Source: a virus
DNA: 64,000 bases
IMG/VR virus record: IMGVR_UViG_3300029267_002747
Coordinates: 1 to 64,000 of that record
Reading direction: 5' to 3' (one strand)
The notes below the pieces were generated by a model, which was not told the origin of the DNA, did not search any database, and was given only the letters and a program-made list of their open reading frames with translations. Positions 24,700-33,922 of the stretch are shown one piece after another. A program made the translations under genes and the position numbers. The stretch's first letter is position 1; every line of letters begins with the position of its first letter.

Positions 24700-26196
24700 A
24701 TGACAAAGAAGAAAGTGGCGAAGAAAAAGACTTCAAAAGCTGTCGCCAAAACATCTAAACACACCGGAGGTAAACAAAAGATCCTCGACACAACAGCTGT
24801 ATCCACCACAACAGCAAATCCACAAAAAGTGGATACCCGGGCTATCATGGCTGATGAAAACGAGTCCTATGGCCTCATGGAGGATTACGTGGGTGCAGAT
24901 AAGCTCTGCCTAACCAATGAAGAGCTCATCGAAGAAACCAACAGGCTTATCACATCTGAACAGGAAGTTAAATTCCTTCTGGCTTTCCGGGCCTATCAGA
25001 CAAAGGTTCGGGCTACTGAAATGTGCAAGGCACTGGGATTAGAGTCCCTAAAAGATTTGGTAGAACAAGAATTACCAAGACTCAGCTTTGGTCAGTTCAA
25101 TCAGTACACCAAAGCATTTTCCTTACTTTTGACTCTCCAAGTACACAGCGAAGTCTTGGACATTATTCATTTCGGACGACTCATCCAATTAGCTCCGTTA
25201 ATCGAGTCAGGCATTGTCAATCCTGACAATTTCGAAGCTAACTGGCTGCCTAAGATCGCAAAAGATACCAAGGACAGTTCACAGAGTTTCACAGATACCG
25301 TAAAAGCACTCAAAACTCATACGGACGAAGAAACTCAAGAAGAGAAGATGCGAATGGCTTTTGAAGTCCCGGCAGATACAGGCAAATTCCTTCTGCAGGC
25401 CAAAGAGCAATTCAAAGCCCAAACCGGGGGAGTTGTAACTGATGGAGATTTCTATACGCGGACAGCTGTATCCTGGATGGCTTCTGAATCGAATGTTGAG
25501 GGTGCAAAAGCTCTGGGTCTTAAGTCTGCTGTGGACGGAATCCGGACTGCATACAATGTAGAGATGATTATCCTGTCCAGAGAAGATAATGAGGCTGTCA
25601 AAGACGGCGTCTTAGGCCTTGTGGTAGCAAAAATACCGAATCCTAATGGTTCAGGTCAAACCGTTGTCTGTGGACAGTCTGAGGAGGCTATAGCGGCTTT
25701 CTACGGATGTGAAGAAAAAGATATTGAGGTCGTTCCGACAGATACTCAGTGTCTCTTCGGGGCTGTATTAGGGAAACTCAACGAAACAGTTGTTGCACCT
25801 ACCCCCAAAGACTCCGCAGAAATCCAAGCTCAAGTAGATACGTCCGGACTGGATGACGGTGATATCCATACCCAAGCCCAGGCTGCGGCTGACTCCATGC
25901 TGGGCAGGATCATGTCTATGGATCCAGACCAAAGAAGTGACTATGTCCTGGACAACTTGGAAGATGAGCCGTTCAAAGAGACTATGGTCGAAGATTACAG
26001 TATCGACGATCTAGACGAGTACGAAGCAGAATTCTCCAAGGAAGAGAACCCTATGGTGTGGCATACGCTATTGGTGAACTACTACACCAGAACTCTAGGG
26101 GGGACCCCGAAGAAAACGACAAAAAAGAAAACCACCAGGAAGAAAACTTCAAAAAAGAAGGTTTCAAAGAAAAAGAAAGTTTCAAAAACTAAATAA
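24700..26196 (+). CDS. Hypothetical protein with Lys-rich tails, 498 aa
   Basis: Both ends are histone-H1-like: MTKKKVAKKKTSK at the N-terminus and a Lys/Thr-rich stretch at the C-terminus (residues 466-498). The core (45-440) is mixed, containing an acidic later half and no motif I recognise. Basic tails imply DNA or RNA binding. It ends the recombination block and is followed by a clear terminator. Confidence 0.65.
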   Translation: MTKKKVAKKKTSKAVAKTSKHTGGKQKILDTTAVSTTTANPQKVDTRAIMADENESYGLMEDYVGADKLCLTNEELIEETNRLITSEQEVKFLLAFRAYQTKVRATEMCKALGLESLKDLVEQELPRLSFGQFNQYTKAFSLLLTLQVHSEVLDIIHFGRLIQLAPLIESGIVNPDNFEANWLPKIAKDTKDSSQSFTDTVKALKTHTDEETQEEKMRMAFEVPADTGKFLLQAKEQFKAQTGGVVTDGDFYTRTAVSWMASESNVEGAKALGLKSAVDGIRTAYNVEMIILSREDNEAVKDGVLGLVVAKIPNPNGSGQTVVCGQSEEAIAAFYGCEEKDIEVVPTDTQCLFGAVLGKLNETVVAPTPKDSAEIQAQVDTSGLDDGDIHTQAQAAADSMLGRIMSMDPDQRSDYVLDNLEDEPFKETMVEDYSIDDLDEYEAEFSKEENPMVWHTLLVNYYTRTLGGTPKKTTKKKTTRKKTSKKKVSKKKKVSKTK

Positions 26197-26211
26197 TGCT
26201 CGTTACAATCC

Positions 26212-26245
26212 AGGGGCCTCATTAAAGGGGGCCCCTTCTATTTTT
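26212..26245 (+). terminator. Rho-independent terminator
   Basis: AGGGGCC (26212-26218) pairs with GGCCCCT (26230-26236), followed by TCTATTTTTA. This is a classic intrinsic terminator closing the recombination gene block. Confidence 0.82.
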
Positions 26246-26268
26246 ACTTTGAATCGAGAGGTTAAATA

Positions 26269-26859
26269 ATGACAGGAATGGGACCACAAACTCCTAACCC
26301 ACTGGAAGCAATGTTCGGAACACAAGAAATGATTGAACCGGCATTCCCTCAACATAACCAAGGGGCCTCGGACCTAAATCCAGCCTTCCAACAACAAATG
26401 CAGGAAAATCTTGCTGCAGAATATGCGGAAAAACAGAAAGAAATCTCATTTCCTCAGCCAGACCTCCTTAGTGAAATATTCAAAGGTGATTGGAGTGTCA
26501 CAGCGACAGTTGTTAACTTCACTTTGGGTATGATAGAAGGCGCTGATCCGAACAATCCTTTGCCAGAGGCCTCCGCCATTGTTCAGTTTTATTGTATAAT
26601 CGAGTATGATGCACCAACGGACCAGGGCGGAACTACTCCAGCATTACATGCAGTTCCGATTTCGGATGAGGTGAAAATCGGAATTCCATATTTATACCTT
26701 GCAAAATTTAAACGACCAGATAAAGTATCTATTGCAGATGTGGAAGTTATTATACAGAAGCTGTTTAGCAATTGTAAAATTACGAGTGAGCCGCCAAGGA
26801 CACTTGAAAAATTGTTAAAACCAGCTGAACCTTTTAGTGGTGATTACCGAAGAGATTGA
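26269..26859 (+). CDS. Hypothetical protein, 196 aa
   Basis: The N-terminal 70 residues are Gln/Pro/Asn-rich and probably disordered. The rest looks like a beta-rich domain. No family recognised. First gene after the terminator; preceded by a GAGAGG-type site. Confidence 0.65.
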   Translation: MTGMGPQTPNPLEAMFGTQEMIEPAFPQHNQGASDLNPAFQQQMQENLAAEYAEKQKEISFPQPDLLSEIFKGDWSVTATVVNFTLGMIEGADPNNPLPEASAIVQFYCIIEYDAPTDQGGTTPALHAVPISDEVKIGIPYLYLAKFKRPDKVSIADVEVIIQKLFSNCKITSEPPRTLEKLLKPAEPFSGDYRRD

Positions 26860-26868
26860 GGATGTCTA

Positions 26869-27114
26869 ATGGGAATGCACAAATATGGAACCGAGGATGT
26901 TTGCCCGGAATGCGGATGCGAACATCTCCACTCAGTGAAATATGCCCAGAGCGATGGGCAGAGGAGTTCGACAAGGCGATGCAGCGATTGCGGGTGGCAG
27001 AGTCCGAACGTCCTAAATCTTACAGAAACCGCGCCTCTAGACACCTCTACAGATACATCTCAGTCCGGACCTCCAAAATCGGATGGCACTGGTTCAACCG
27101 AGCGTGCGGAGTAA
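26869..27114 (+). CDS. Small zinc-ribbon protein, 81 aa
   Basis: A clear zinc ribbon is formed by C12-x2-C15 and C38-x2-C41 (VCPECGCEHLH ... RRCSDCGWQ). The C-terminal 40 residues are Ser/Thr/Pro/Asp-rich and probably flexible. Its job is unknown. It overlaps a second open frame that continues to 27404. Confidence 0.6.
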   Translation: MGMHKYGTEDVCPECGCEHLHSVKYAQSDGQRSSTRRCSDCGWQSPNVLNLTETAPLDTSTDTSQSGPPKSDGTGSTERAE

Positions 27115-27131
27115 ACTCTTACGCTTCTGGA

Positions 27132-27404
27132 ATGAGGGTTATCTGCAACCATCTACTGCTGGAAAACCCTAAACTCCCTGAATATGATTGGCATGAAAAG
27201 CGCAATTTAATCAGCAGAGACTTCCCTGTATTGAAATGTGTAGCAAAAGATCTGCTTTACGTAGCTCGAGGATTCAACTTAGATAGATCTTTGTATATTG
27301 GTATGGCTATCGAGAATTTAAGTTATCGACAAATAAGCTTAAATGATCGAATTATGGATATGTTCGTTAGACCTGTAGAGAAATATGGAAAAAATGGCGG
27401 ATAA
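27132..27404 (+). CDS. Hypothetical protein, 90 aa (start uncertain)
   Basis: This frame is open from 26862 to 27404, but its first part lies opposite the zinc-ribbon codons in another frame and looks like a shadow. The ATG at 27132 is the conservative start. The body is helical (RVICNHLLLENP, DLLYVARGFNLDRS). No Shine-Dalgarno is obvious, so a start further upstream cannot be excluded. Confidence 0.45.
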   Translation: MRVICNHLLLENPKLPEYDWHEKRNLISRDFPVLKCVAKDLLYVARGFNLDRSLYIGMAIENLSYRQISLNDRIMDMFVRPVEKYGKNGG

Positions 27405-27822
27405 CAAAAAAGTTGTAATTCCCGGAGAAGAGCATCCTTGGCTGGGAGGCAGCACCTGGGACAGAGTTACACTTCACGGAACTAAGGCGGGTAGAATGAA
27501 ATTCAAACTACCTAATTGTGTCCTGGATGTAACCATTAACGAGATGGACTCCACACCAGAATACTGGTACATTTCCCTGCACTTCATAGGGACCTCCTAT
27601 AATTTCCATAATGAATTAAGTGATTTCCTCGAAGGATATATTAGAGATTGTAAACCTGTCGGCACAGTAGGCATCGCACCAAACCCGTACTATCGGAACA
27701 CAGACATAAACTTCACGTTTATCCACCGAAAGTTGATAGGAATTACATTTGACCTCATTTTGAATAGATTGGATAAGAGTTATGGAATGACCGAGATTCC
27801 CATTGATTCAGAAAGCCAATAA
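27385..27822 (+). CDS. Hypothetical protein, 145 aa
   Basis: The protein appears beta-rich, with aromatic clusters (YWYISLHF, PNPYYRN). The start is at 27385 or the in-frame ATG at 27394. It directly abuts the sigma-factor gene (0 bp), suggesting coupled expression. No domain recognised. Confidence 0.6.
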   Translation: MEKMADNKKVVIPGEEHPWLGGSTWDRVTLHGTKAGRMKFKLPNCVLDVTINEMDSTPEYWYISLHFIGTSYNFHNELSDFLEGYIRDCKPVGTVGIAPNPYYRNTDINFTFIHRKLIGITFDLILNRLDKSYGMTEIPIDSESQ

Positions 27823-28554
27823 ATGTCAGGTCCAAAATCATATTCTCATTTTCCAGGGAAAGGTTTCGATTCAGAAGCGGTTAATGCCTTCATCGAAGCT
27901 ACACCAGCAGGCCGAAGATTAACCAAAAAAGAAGAAGCTGACTATATCCGAGAAGCCCAGGCCGGGGATGACTCGGCAAAAGAGGCTTTAGTCAGAGCCA
28001 GTTACCGACTCATAACCAATGAAGTAACTAATTTTGTCCAAAGGCACCGACACGGTCAAGCAAACGAAGAGACCTTATGGCTAAGCGCATACAGCCACGC
28101 CATAGTCAAACTTTATGATGCGATCAACCGTTTTGATTTGTCTTTTGGGACTCGATTCATCACCTTCGCAATGAGTTGGATACGTTTGGGGATCAGAAAA
28201 GAAATCTTCCATGACGCCCAGAGACATCGACCTATCCGGAATTTCCAAGACAAAACAGAAGCAGCGTATGTAGATGTCGAAGAGGCGCTACATCTGGAAG
28301 ATCGATCCGGGGTGAAAGATAACAAAGACCTTATTGATCAGCTGATAACTGTGGTCAATAATGGTGTGCTCGATGAAACAGAACGATTCGTAATCAAATG
28401 TCGATACGGTATTGATAGTTTCGAGCATACAAATGAAGAGATCGGCTCTGTGCTGGGACTAAAAACCACAAGAGTTTCAGATATAGAAAGCCGAGCGCTG
28501 CGTAAACTTTTCGTTAAGCTGCGCCCGGCCGTCGTAGATAATGATGGCTTCTAA
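27823..28554 (+). CDS. Sigma-70 family RNA polymerase sigma factor
   Basis: Region 2 is recognisable: an ALVRASYRLI core near residues 55-65, then AINRFDLSFGTRFITFAMSWI and RLGIRKEIF (cf. FD-x-G-x-RF-x-T-YA-x-W-x-I-R). Region 4 follows: LDETERFVIKCRYGI, then an HTH with NEEIGSVLGLKTTRVSDIESRALRKL. A short region 3 linker lies between. It probably directs a polymerase, either the host's or the phage's own fused beta-beta-prime enzyme at 52243-59256, to phage promoters. It is the last plus-strand gene of the block and its stop touches the stop of the opposing tail gene. Confidence 0.85.
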   Translation: MSGPKSYSHFPGKGFDSEAVNAFIEATPAGRRLTKKEEADYIREAQAGDDSAKEALVRASYRLITNEVTNFVQRHRHGQANEETLWLSAYSHAIVKLYDAINRFDLSFGTRFITFAMSWIRLGIRKEIFHDAQRHRPIRNFQDKTEAAYVDVEEALHLEDRSGVKDNKDLIDQLITVVNNGVLDETERFVIKCRYGIDSFEHTNEEIGSVLGLKTTRVSDIESRALRKLFVKLRPAVVDNDGF

Positions 28555-29361
28555 TTAACCCTGCGTTGCACCTTCGCCGAGTGACTGTACCTTAATCGGA
28601 ACAACCCTACTAAACACACCATTGAGAACCTCAGAGATCAGGACAGCTCCTGAGCTGATATTCAGCCCGTGGTTCTCGATCTTCACGTTCTCCATGTAGA
28701 ATGAACCGTATGGTTTGTTGTTAGCGCTCTTCAACACCACAACAAATCCAGTTGGCTGATTGAATACCAAAGATAGGAGGTTAATCCAGAAGTCTCTGTT
28801 ATTGTTATTGCCATTTGGATCAAAATCAGCAGTCCATTTGGTGGCGTTTCCGTAACCAGGCCTATCGAAGGTTGAGATATCCGGGAAGTCTGGGAAACCG
28901 GTGTCGCTAGGACTGTTCTCGTTGAGCTGGTGAGCAAAAGAATCAATCTTATTCTTTGGAGCGTAAGCATACATCAGACGCATCAAAGATGGTCCGAAGT
29001 AAGCTACACGATTCACAGAGAAGTTTGCCCTCATCCTGCCATCAACAAAATACCGGAGTCGGCTGCCAATCTCAAAGACCTCCTGTTGAGGCTTCAACTG
29101 ACCCATTGTGAAATCCTGAAGAATACCAATAGGTACCAGCGTTGAATAAGACTGCGCCTTATCTGTCGCTTTAGACCCTTTGATTTCCTCATCAGTCTGA
29201 GTACCAGCGCTGGTCTGGATTTCATTAATGCTTAACTGGGAAAGTCTTGGCGGAGCGGCAAGAATCAGGGCTGATTCCGCTGAAATATGCTCGCCATCCA
29301 CAACCTCTGAATGGACGTGTTGTGAAGACCAGTTCCAATTAGCTAAAGTAGTGCTCGCCAT
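28555..29361 (-). CDS. Putative tail tube protein
   Basis: The gene lies immediately downstream of the tail sheath gene (11 bp), the usual place for the tube protein of contractile tails. The 268-residue sequence is beta-rich, with a C-terminal strand pattern (GSFYMENVKIENHGLNIS then VLISEVLNGVFSRV) typical of tube and Hcp-like folds. An AAGGTAA site precedes the start. Assignment rests on position and fold impression. Confidence 0.6.
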   Translation of the reverse strand: MASTTLANWNWSSQHVHSEVVDGEHISAESALILAAPPRLSQLSINEIQTSAGTQTDEEIKGSKATDKAQSYSTLVPIGILQDFTMGQLKPQQEVFEIGSRLRYFVDGRMRANFSVNRVAYFGPSLMRLMYAYAPKNKIDSFAHQLNENSPSDTGFPDFPDISTFDRPGYGNATKWTADFDPNGNNNNRDFWINLLSLVFNQPTGFVVVLKSANNKPYGSFYMENVKIENHGLNISSGAVLISEVLNGVFSRVVPIKVQSLGEGATQG

Positions 29362-29372
29362 AATATATTACC

Positions 29373-32090
29373 TTACAAAGTTTGCCTGAGTTGTGTCTGG
29401 TTTGAACGGACATAAATTCTGACGCGGCCTCTATTCGCCGGAGTCAGGTGGACAAAGTCCACATCCAATATAACTGTGCCCGCATCATTCGGATCTTCAA
29501 AAACAGCCAAAATAGAGATGTCTCTTGCCCTGGCATTTGTGGGATCTAAGAATCTATCCACGACACTCTGGACACCAATTCCGAAATCTTGGAGGAAGTT
29601 GCCCTGAGCATCCAATACCCTTGATCCATCGAAGAGCCCAGAAGTTGCCAATCTAATTTCCTTGGCAAATTCGTCGACTGCGGCAGTGACCATTTCTTCG
29701 ACCGTGGTTGAGGACGTATCATCTGTGGTGACGCCTCTGACTGCATGAATAGTTCCACCGTTCGGAGTAGGCTGCTTAGACAACCATGTTCCGGTTGATA
29801 GAATTCTCTGAAGCTGTGTGCGCGTAAAGTATGGAGTTGTCTTCTCCAAATTATAAACACCGACAGCCTGACGCCCTGCTAGGGGCACCCCAGTCGATAC
29901 CTGGCTTCTCAAAGCTGCGTATATAGCTCCCTGGAAGTATCCTGGGCAATCTTCCCAAATCAAATCACCGCCGCCCCAGATTCCCTCCGTGACACCAGCG
30001 GACGGGCCTGCTGAATCATCCGAGAATACCAACTGGATCTCATCCGGCCACATATTCATTACGCGGCGGCAATCAATGTTCGCACTGTTGGTAGCGATAG
30101 CTGTGGCCTGCTCGTCCCGGGTAAGTGCCTGAGACTGAACAACCCAATTGTTCCAAGCTTCACCAGTGATGGTTATTGCACCTCCAGTGTCGTCTGTTTC
30201 TGTAACAGTGACCACTCTGCTGTCCGTGAATTCTGCGAAATCAACAAAAGTGCTGGCGGGTGTGTAAGCTTGGGTTAGTGTGACGGTACCGCTCGCTGTG
30301 ATTGCTGCGTCAAACGCTGCTGCGACACCTGCAGCTGTACCTGATACTGTATCAACTGCGATAGCTCCTGGGGTCGTGGCTACACCACCGTTATCGAATT
30401 CATAAATATCAGTATTCACACCGTCCGTGATTGTTATAAGTGATTGATCTACAGGAACGCCCCCAAATGTTACTCGTAAATTATCTACAAGCGTTGTGGG
30501 CTGAGCTATTGTCAATACGTATGGATCAGTAGCAGTTGCTCCTGGCGTGATAGCCACGATTCGGCCGGACTCTCCAGTTGAAGAGTTTGTCACCAAATCA
30601 CCTACCACAACATCCTGGAATTCATCATTATCACCACCAGCGGCAACATTAAATGTAATCGTTGGAAGAGCGACTACTGGAGTTTCCCACTGAGTGAGAT
30701 CATCTACCTTATCCTCCTGGATGACTAATTCAGCTTGCCTCCAAAGAACGCGCTCACCATTCTGACCTTCGGTGGACATAAGGTCTGCGTGGGTCTTCCA
30801 TGAAGACAGAATAGTTCCGGATGCGTTCAGAGGAACCAATCCATACGGAGTCTCGTAATTAGAGAGAACTTCCATAGCATTATCATGACCAGCCACAGTA
30901 TCAGCTGTAAGCTGAAGCGCCTGAATCTGCTGGAGGGTATTTCGCAAACCAATAGCTACTGCCATACCGAGTGGGTTGGCTGGGTTAGCCTGACCCAATT
31001 CCTGGGTAAAGGTAGTGGTGTCTACGTTAATAATTTCTGTAGTACGGTCTGTTCTGCGTGCTACGTAAGTCAAGGCTATGTCACCGACTACATCGGACCC
31101 GGTTAGGGTCTTAGTCACCGTATAAGATTGACCTACTGCATCATCGGACGCTGCCAAAGTGTTGGCTGTTGCGTTATCCTGGACGAAAAGCTGGGCATCA
31201 CTAGCCACAACCTCAACATCAAACACATTTGTGTCTGACAATGTTATCAAATCACCCGTTTCAACGAAGTACGATGAATTCAAGAAATTGACCGTAGAAT
31301 CAGTGAAAAGCCTGACGGCCGCATCTGCTAGATTAGTTGCTGTGCTGGCACCGCCCACAGAGACATCCAGAGCTGTCAAACTCTCAATTACAAGAGTGGT
31401 TGTCCCAGGAAGCCTGTGGACTCGAATATCCGTTAAGTTAGCTGTAGCGTCCGCAATTCTGGCTCTTATCACCGTAGTTAACCTATCCAGAATTGTCTGG
31501 ATCGTCGGACTACCTGAAATATCAACATCGAAAGATGCTACTGGGGTCAGTTTGAAGGTGTAAGTATCAGAAAGCGTCCCATCTGTCAGGATAAGAGTTT
31601 CACCATCTGCCGGGCCTGTCGCAGAGATCGTCAAAAGAAGGTGATCTTCTTCAGAATATGCCCCGTTAGTGCCGGTCAATGTTGTGTACGTTGGAGAATA
31701 ATTCTTATCCAAAGTCAACGTAGCTGTTGACGGAGTCACTGTAATTTCGGAAGAGTCTATCGCTATCTCACCGTATGTATCATGCGTGAAGAATGCTTGC
31801 GGTAAAGTCGCTGGAGTTACTCTAACACCGTCTGATAGTCTTATAGCTGACGGAGGAGAATAATCCGAAAGAATGGTAGCAGATGTGTCTGCAACACCCG
31901 TTACCGAATAACTTGTATCTGTGCTGAGTCCTCCAACAAATGACCCCATAGCTTCTTTATAGGATACAAACTGGTGGAGACCAATAATAGTTGCAGGAAG
32001 CGCGGCTTCCGCAGCTAGCGGCACTGAAGTTTGAATAATCTGTGAGGTAGTTACTCTCGGTTCCTGCACAGGTCCAGGTATAGTTGCCAT
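29373..32090 (-). CDS. Tail sheath protein (very large)
   Basis: The C-terminal region (residues 700-905) matches contractile sheath proteins: YNLEKTTPYFTRTQLQ, the SGLFDGSRVLDAQGN segment and the closing VDFVHLTPANRGRVRIYV. At 905 residues it is larger than typical sheaths (about 400-700). The extra length lies in the middle, in beta-rich Thr/Val/Asp segments (for example ITVTPSTATLTLDKNYS) that look like surface domains. It forms the contractile outer layer of the tail. An AGGAAAA site precedes the start. Confidence 0.8.
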   Translation of the reverse strand: MATIPGPVQEPRVTTSQIIQTSVPLAAEAALPATIIGLHQFVSYKEAMGSFVGGLSTDTSYSVTGVADTSATILSDYSPPSAIRLSDGVRVTPATLPQAFFTHDTYGEIAIDSSEITVTPSTATLTLDKNYSPTYTTLTGTNGAYSEEDHLLLTISATGPADGETLILTDGTLSDTYTFKLTPVASFDVDISGSPTIQTILDRLTTVIRARIADATANLTDIRVHRLPGTTTLVIESLTALDVSVGGASTATNLADAAVRLFTDSTVNFLNSSYFVETGDLITLSDTNVFDVEVVASDAQLFVQDNATANTLAASDDAVGQSYTVTKTLTGSDVVGDIALTYVARRTDRTTEIINVDTTTFTQELGQANPANPLGMAVAIGLRNTLQQIQALQLTADTVAGHDNAMEVLSNYETPYGLVPLNASGTILSSWKTHADLMSTEGQNGERVLWRQAELVIQEDKVDDLTQWETPVVALPTITFNVAAGGDNDEFQDVVVGDLVTNSSTGESGRIVAITPGATATDPYVLTIAQPTTLVDNLRVTFGGVPVDQSLITITDGVNTDIYEFDNGGVATTPGAIAVDTVSGTAAGVAAAFDAAITASGTVTLTQAYTPASTFVDFAEFTDSRVVTVTETDDTGGAITITGEAWNNWVVQSQALTRDEQATAIATNSANIDCRRVMNMWPDEIQLVFSDDSAGPSAGVTEGIWGGGDLIWEDCPGYFQGAIYAALRSQVSTGVPLAGRQAVGVYNLEKTTPYFTRTQLQRILSTGTWLSKQPTPNGGTIHAVRGVTTDDTSSTTVEEMVTAAVDEFAKEIRLATSGLFDGSRVLDAQGNFLQDFGIGVQSVVDRFLDPTNARARDISILAVFEDPNDAGTVILDVDFVHLTPANRGRVRIYVRSNQTQLRQTL

Positions 32091-32099
32091 AATTTTTTC

Positions 32100-32747
32100 C
32101 TAACTACAAGCCCCAAGCGGGTATCTAAATTTAATTCTCCACGCTTTTGATTCTTTAACTACAATCCAATTGAATGAGTACAAGGCCACCATATCAAGGG
32201 TTGTCACGTACTTCATTCCTTGCGAATCCCCCAGATCTACAGCCTGGGGTGGATTCAGAGTTGGTTCTTGGAGAGTAAGGAGATTGCTTCTCTGCCGAAT
32301 CTCATCTCTGAACGTAAGCGTTATAGCCCAAATAGTTGAAGCAAGATCCTCAGAATCCCTGGATTTTTGTCCATAACATGAAACACTCAAAGCAGACTGC
32401 ACCGGAAGAGTGTAATCTGTCTGGATAGCGTTAACATGTAAGGCTCTGAGATTATTTATTGTGGTTTTCACAGGAACCACAGGTCCCCTACTGACAATTA
32501 TCGCTCTCTTCGGCTCTTTGGGGAGGTGCTCCTCCACATTATCAGCAGCTATTATAAAAGATTCACTGTCCCCATATTTAAATGGATTTGTACAGTCATC
32601 AAAAAGTTCGTCCTGGGAAAGAATGTCTTTATACATATCTATAAGCAAACGGCGAGCAACCAAATGAGGGCTCGCCATCTGCGAAGTATCGTGATCCTGT
32701 CCGGGCTCACGAAATAAGGACTGACTATGTGTGGGTTCTGTAGACAT
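32100..32747 (-). CDS. Virion protein, possible tail terminator/neck
   Basis: The 215-residue protein sits just upstream of the sheath gene in the tail operon. It has an Ile/Val-rich alpha/beta core (RAIIVSRGPVVPV, TIWAITLTFRDEI) and ends in a beta strand with Tyr and Arg. The position matches tail terminator or sheath-completion proteins of other myoviruses, but there is no diagnostic motif. Confidence 0.5.
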   Translation of the reverse strand: MSTEPTHSQSLFREPGQDHDTSQMASPHLVARRLLIDMYKDILSQDELFDDCTNPFKYGDSESFIIAADNVEEHLPKEPKRAIIVSRGPVVPVKTTINNLRALHVNAIQTDYTLPVQSALSVSCYGQKSRDSEDLASTIWAITLTFRDEIRQRSNLLTLQEPTLNPPQAVDLGDSQGMKYVTTLDMVALYSFNWIVVKESKAWRIKFRYPLGACS

Positions 32748-32753
32748 TCACGT

Positions 32754-33323
32754 TTAAGCTTCCCAGGCTATCATAAGTTTGTGACCCTCGTTTGTCACAG
32801 GTCTTATATGCAACAGATTTGTGGACGTAAAAGTATTAACCGCCAGTGCCATTCCAGTGGGAACCATCACACTGCCTCCAGACACTGTGATAGTTTTATT
32901 CCCGTCTGTAGCTCCAATGTCTACATTTCTGAGGATCAACACCTGGCCTGACGAATCTACTGACGCTTCAATAGGTAAAACACTGGCCTGGATTGCCTTA
33001 GCTGTGATTTGGAGTTTTTTGAAGGCTTCAGACCCGGGAGTGTGAAAATCGCCCGCAGAATCTCCAAGACGCCTAAAATCCAGAGGAGTGTTTGTTCCTG
33101 TAACCGAACCATCGAAATCTACCTCAAAGATCACTGATGTGACACCTGAGGTCAAAGTAAATGTTTCTCCATCCACTTCGTCCGGTATCCCGGCTATAGA
33201 TCCTATTGAGGTTCTAACAGCTTTGTTAATCTCTGCCAACAATACATCGTCAGGATTAACCGTAGGGAACTCCTGGTGTTTAGGAGCAAAATCAGCATCA
33301 ATATAAGCTGTCCTAAGTGCCAT
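32754..33323 (-). CDS. Structural protein, tandem paralogue B (189 aa)
   Basis: It is paralogous along its whole length to the next gene upstream: both begin MALR-x-AYIDADF-x-PKHQ-x-FPTV and end LLH-x-x-PVTNEGHK-type sequences. It is beta-rich with an N-terminal helical segment. It is likely a head-tail or neck component made by gene duplication. Function unproven. Confidence 0.6.
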   Translation of the reverse strand: MALRTAYIDADFAPKHQEFPTVNPDDVLLAEINKAVRTSIGSIAGIPDEVDGETFTLTSGVTSVIFEVDFDGSVTGTNTPLDFRRLGDSAGDFHTPGSEAFKKLQITAKAIQASVLPIEASVDSSGQVLILRNVDIGATDGNKTITVSGGSVMVPTGMALAVNTFTSTNLLHIRPVTNEGHKLMIAWEA

Positions 33324-33338
33324 TCCTAATCCCCGATA

Positions 33339-33905
33339 CTAAACATCCCAAGCTATCAGAATCTTATGACCCTCATTTGTAAGAGGAACCATATGAAGTA
33401 GATCCGCAGAAGGTAACGTATTCAGCGCCTGGGACATATCTGTTTTAGCTAATGTGCCACCAGTCACAGTTATCGTTGTGTTTCCTGCTGTACCGACATC
33501 TACATTCCTCAGAATAAGAGTCTGATTAACCATATCTACAGATGGTACTATTGACAATCCACTGCCTTTAATAGCGTTGGCCGCTATTTGAAGCTTTCGG
33601 TATGTCTCTGTCGCCGGACTTAAAAAATCTCCAGCGTTGTCTCCGGATATTGCCCGAAAATCCAGCGGGACATTACCCGGAGTGAATGTGTTGTTGAAAT
33701 CTATTTCAAACGTCACATTCGTAGTACCATCATCGATATCGAAAGTGTGGGTATCTGCGGCAGTACCTATGTTTCTGATTTCGCCTATAGCCGTCCTGAC
33801 GGCCCTGTTGACAGCGGCCTGAAGTACATCGTCTGGATGTACCGTCGGGAACTGCTGATGCTTAGGAGAGAAATCAGCGTCTATATAAGCCACTCGAAGT
33901 GCCAT
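33339..33905 (-). CDS. Structural protein, tandem paralogue A (188 aa)
   Basis: The partner of the adjacent 189-residue gene, sharing its N-terminus (AYIDADFSPKHQQFPT), the LDFRAISGDNAGDF region, the QTLILRNVDVG strand and the C-terminal TNEGHKILIAWD. The duplication has diverged substantially, suggesting distinct roles or a hetero-oligomer. Confidence 0.6.
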   Translation of the reverse strand: MALRVAYIDADFSPKHQQFPTVHPDDVLQAAVNRAVRTAIGEIRNIGTAADTHTFDIDDGTTNVTFEIDFNNTFTPGNVPLDFRAISGDNAGDFLSPATETYRKLQIAANAIKGSGLSIVPSVDMVNQTLILRNVDVGTAGNTTITVTGGTLAKTDMSQALNTLPSADLLHMVPLTNEGHKILIAWDV

Positions 33906-33922
33906 TTTCGACCCTCACAAAT

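Noticed and set aside
27080-27110. Programmed -1 frameshift joining the zinc-ribbon frame to the following frame
   Set aside because: The best heptamer there (T-CCA-AAA) does not fit the X-XXY-YYZ rule and no adjacent stem-loop was seen.
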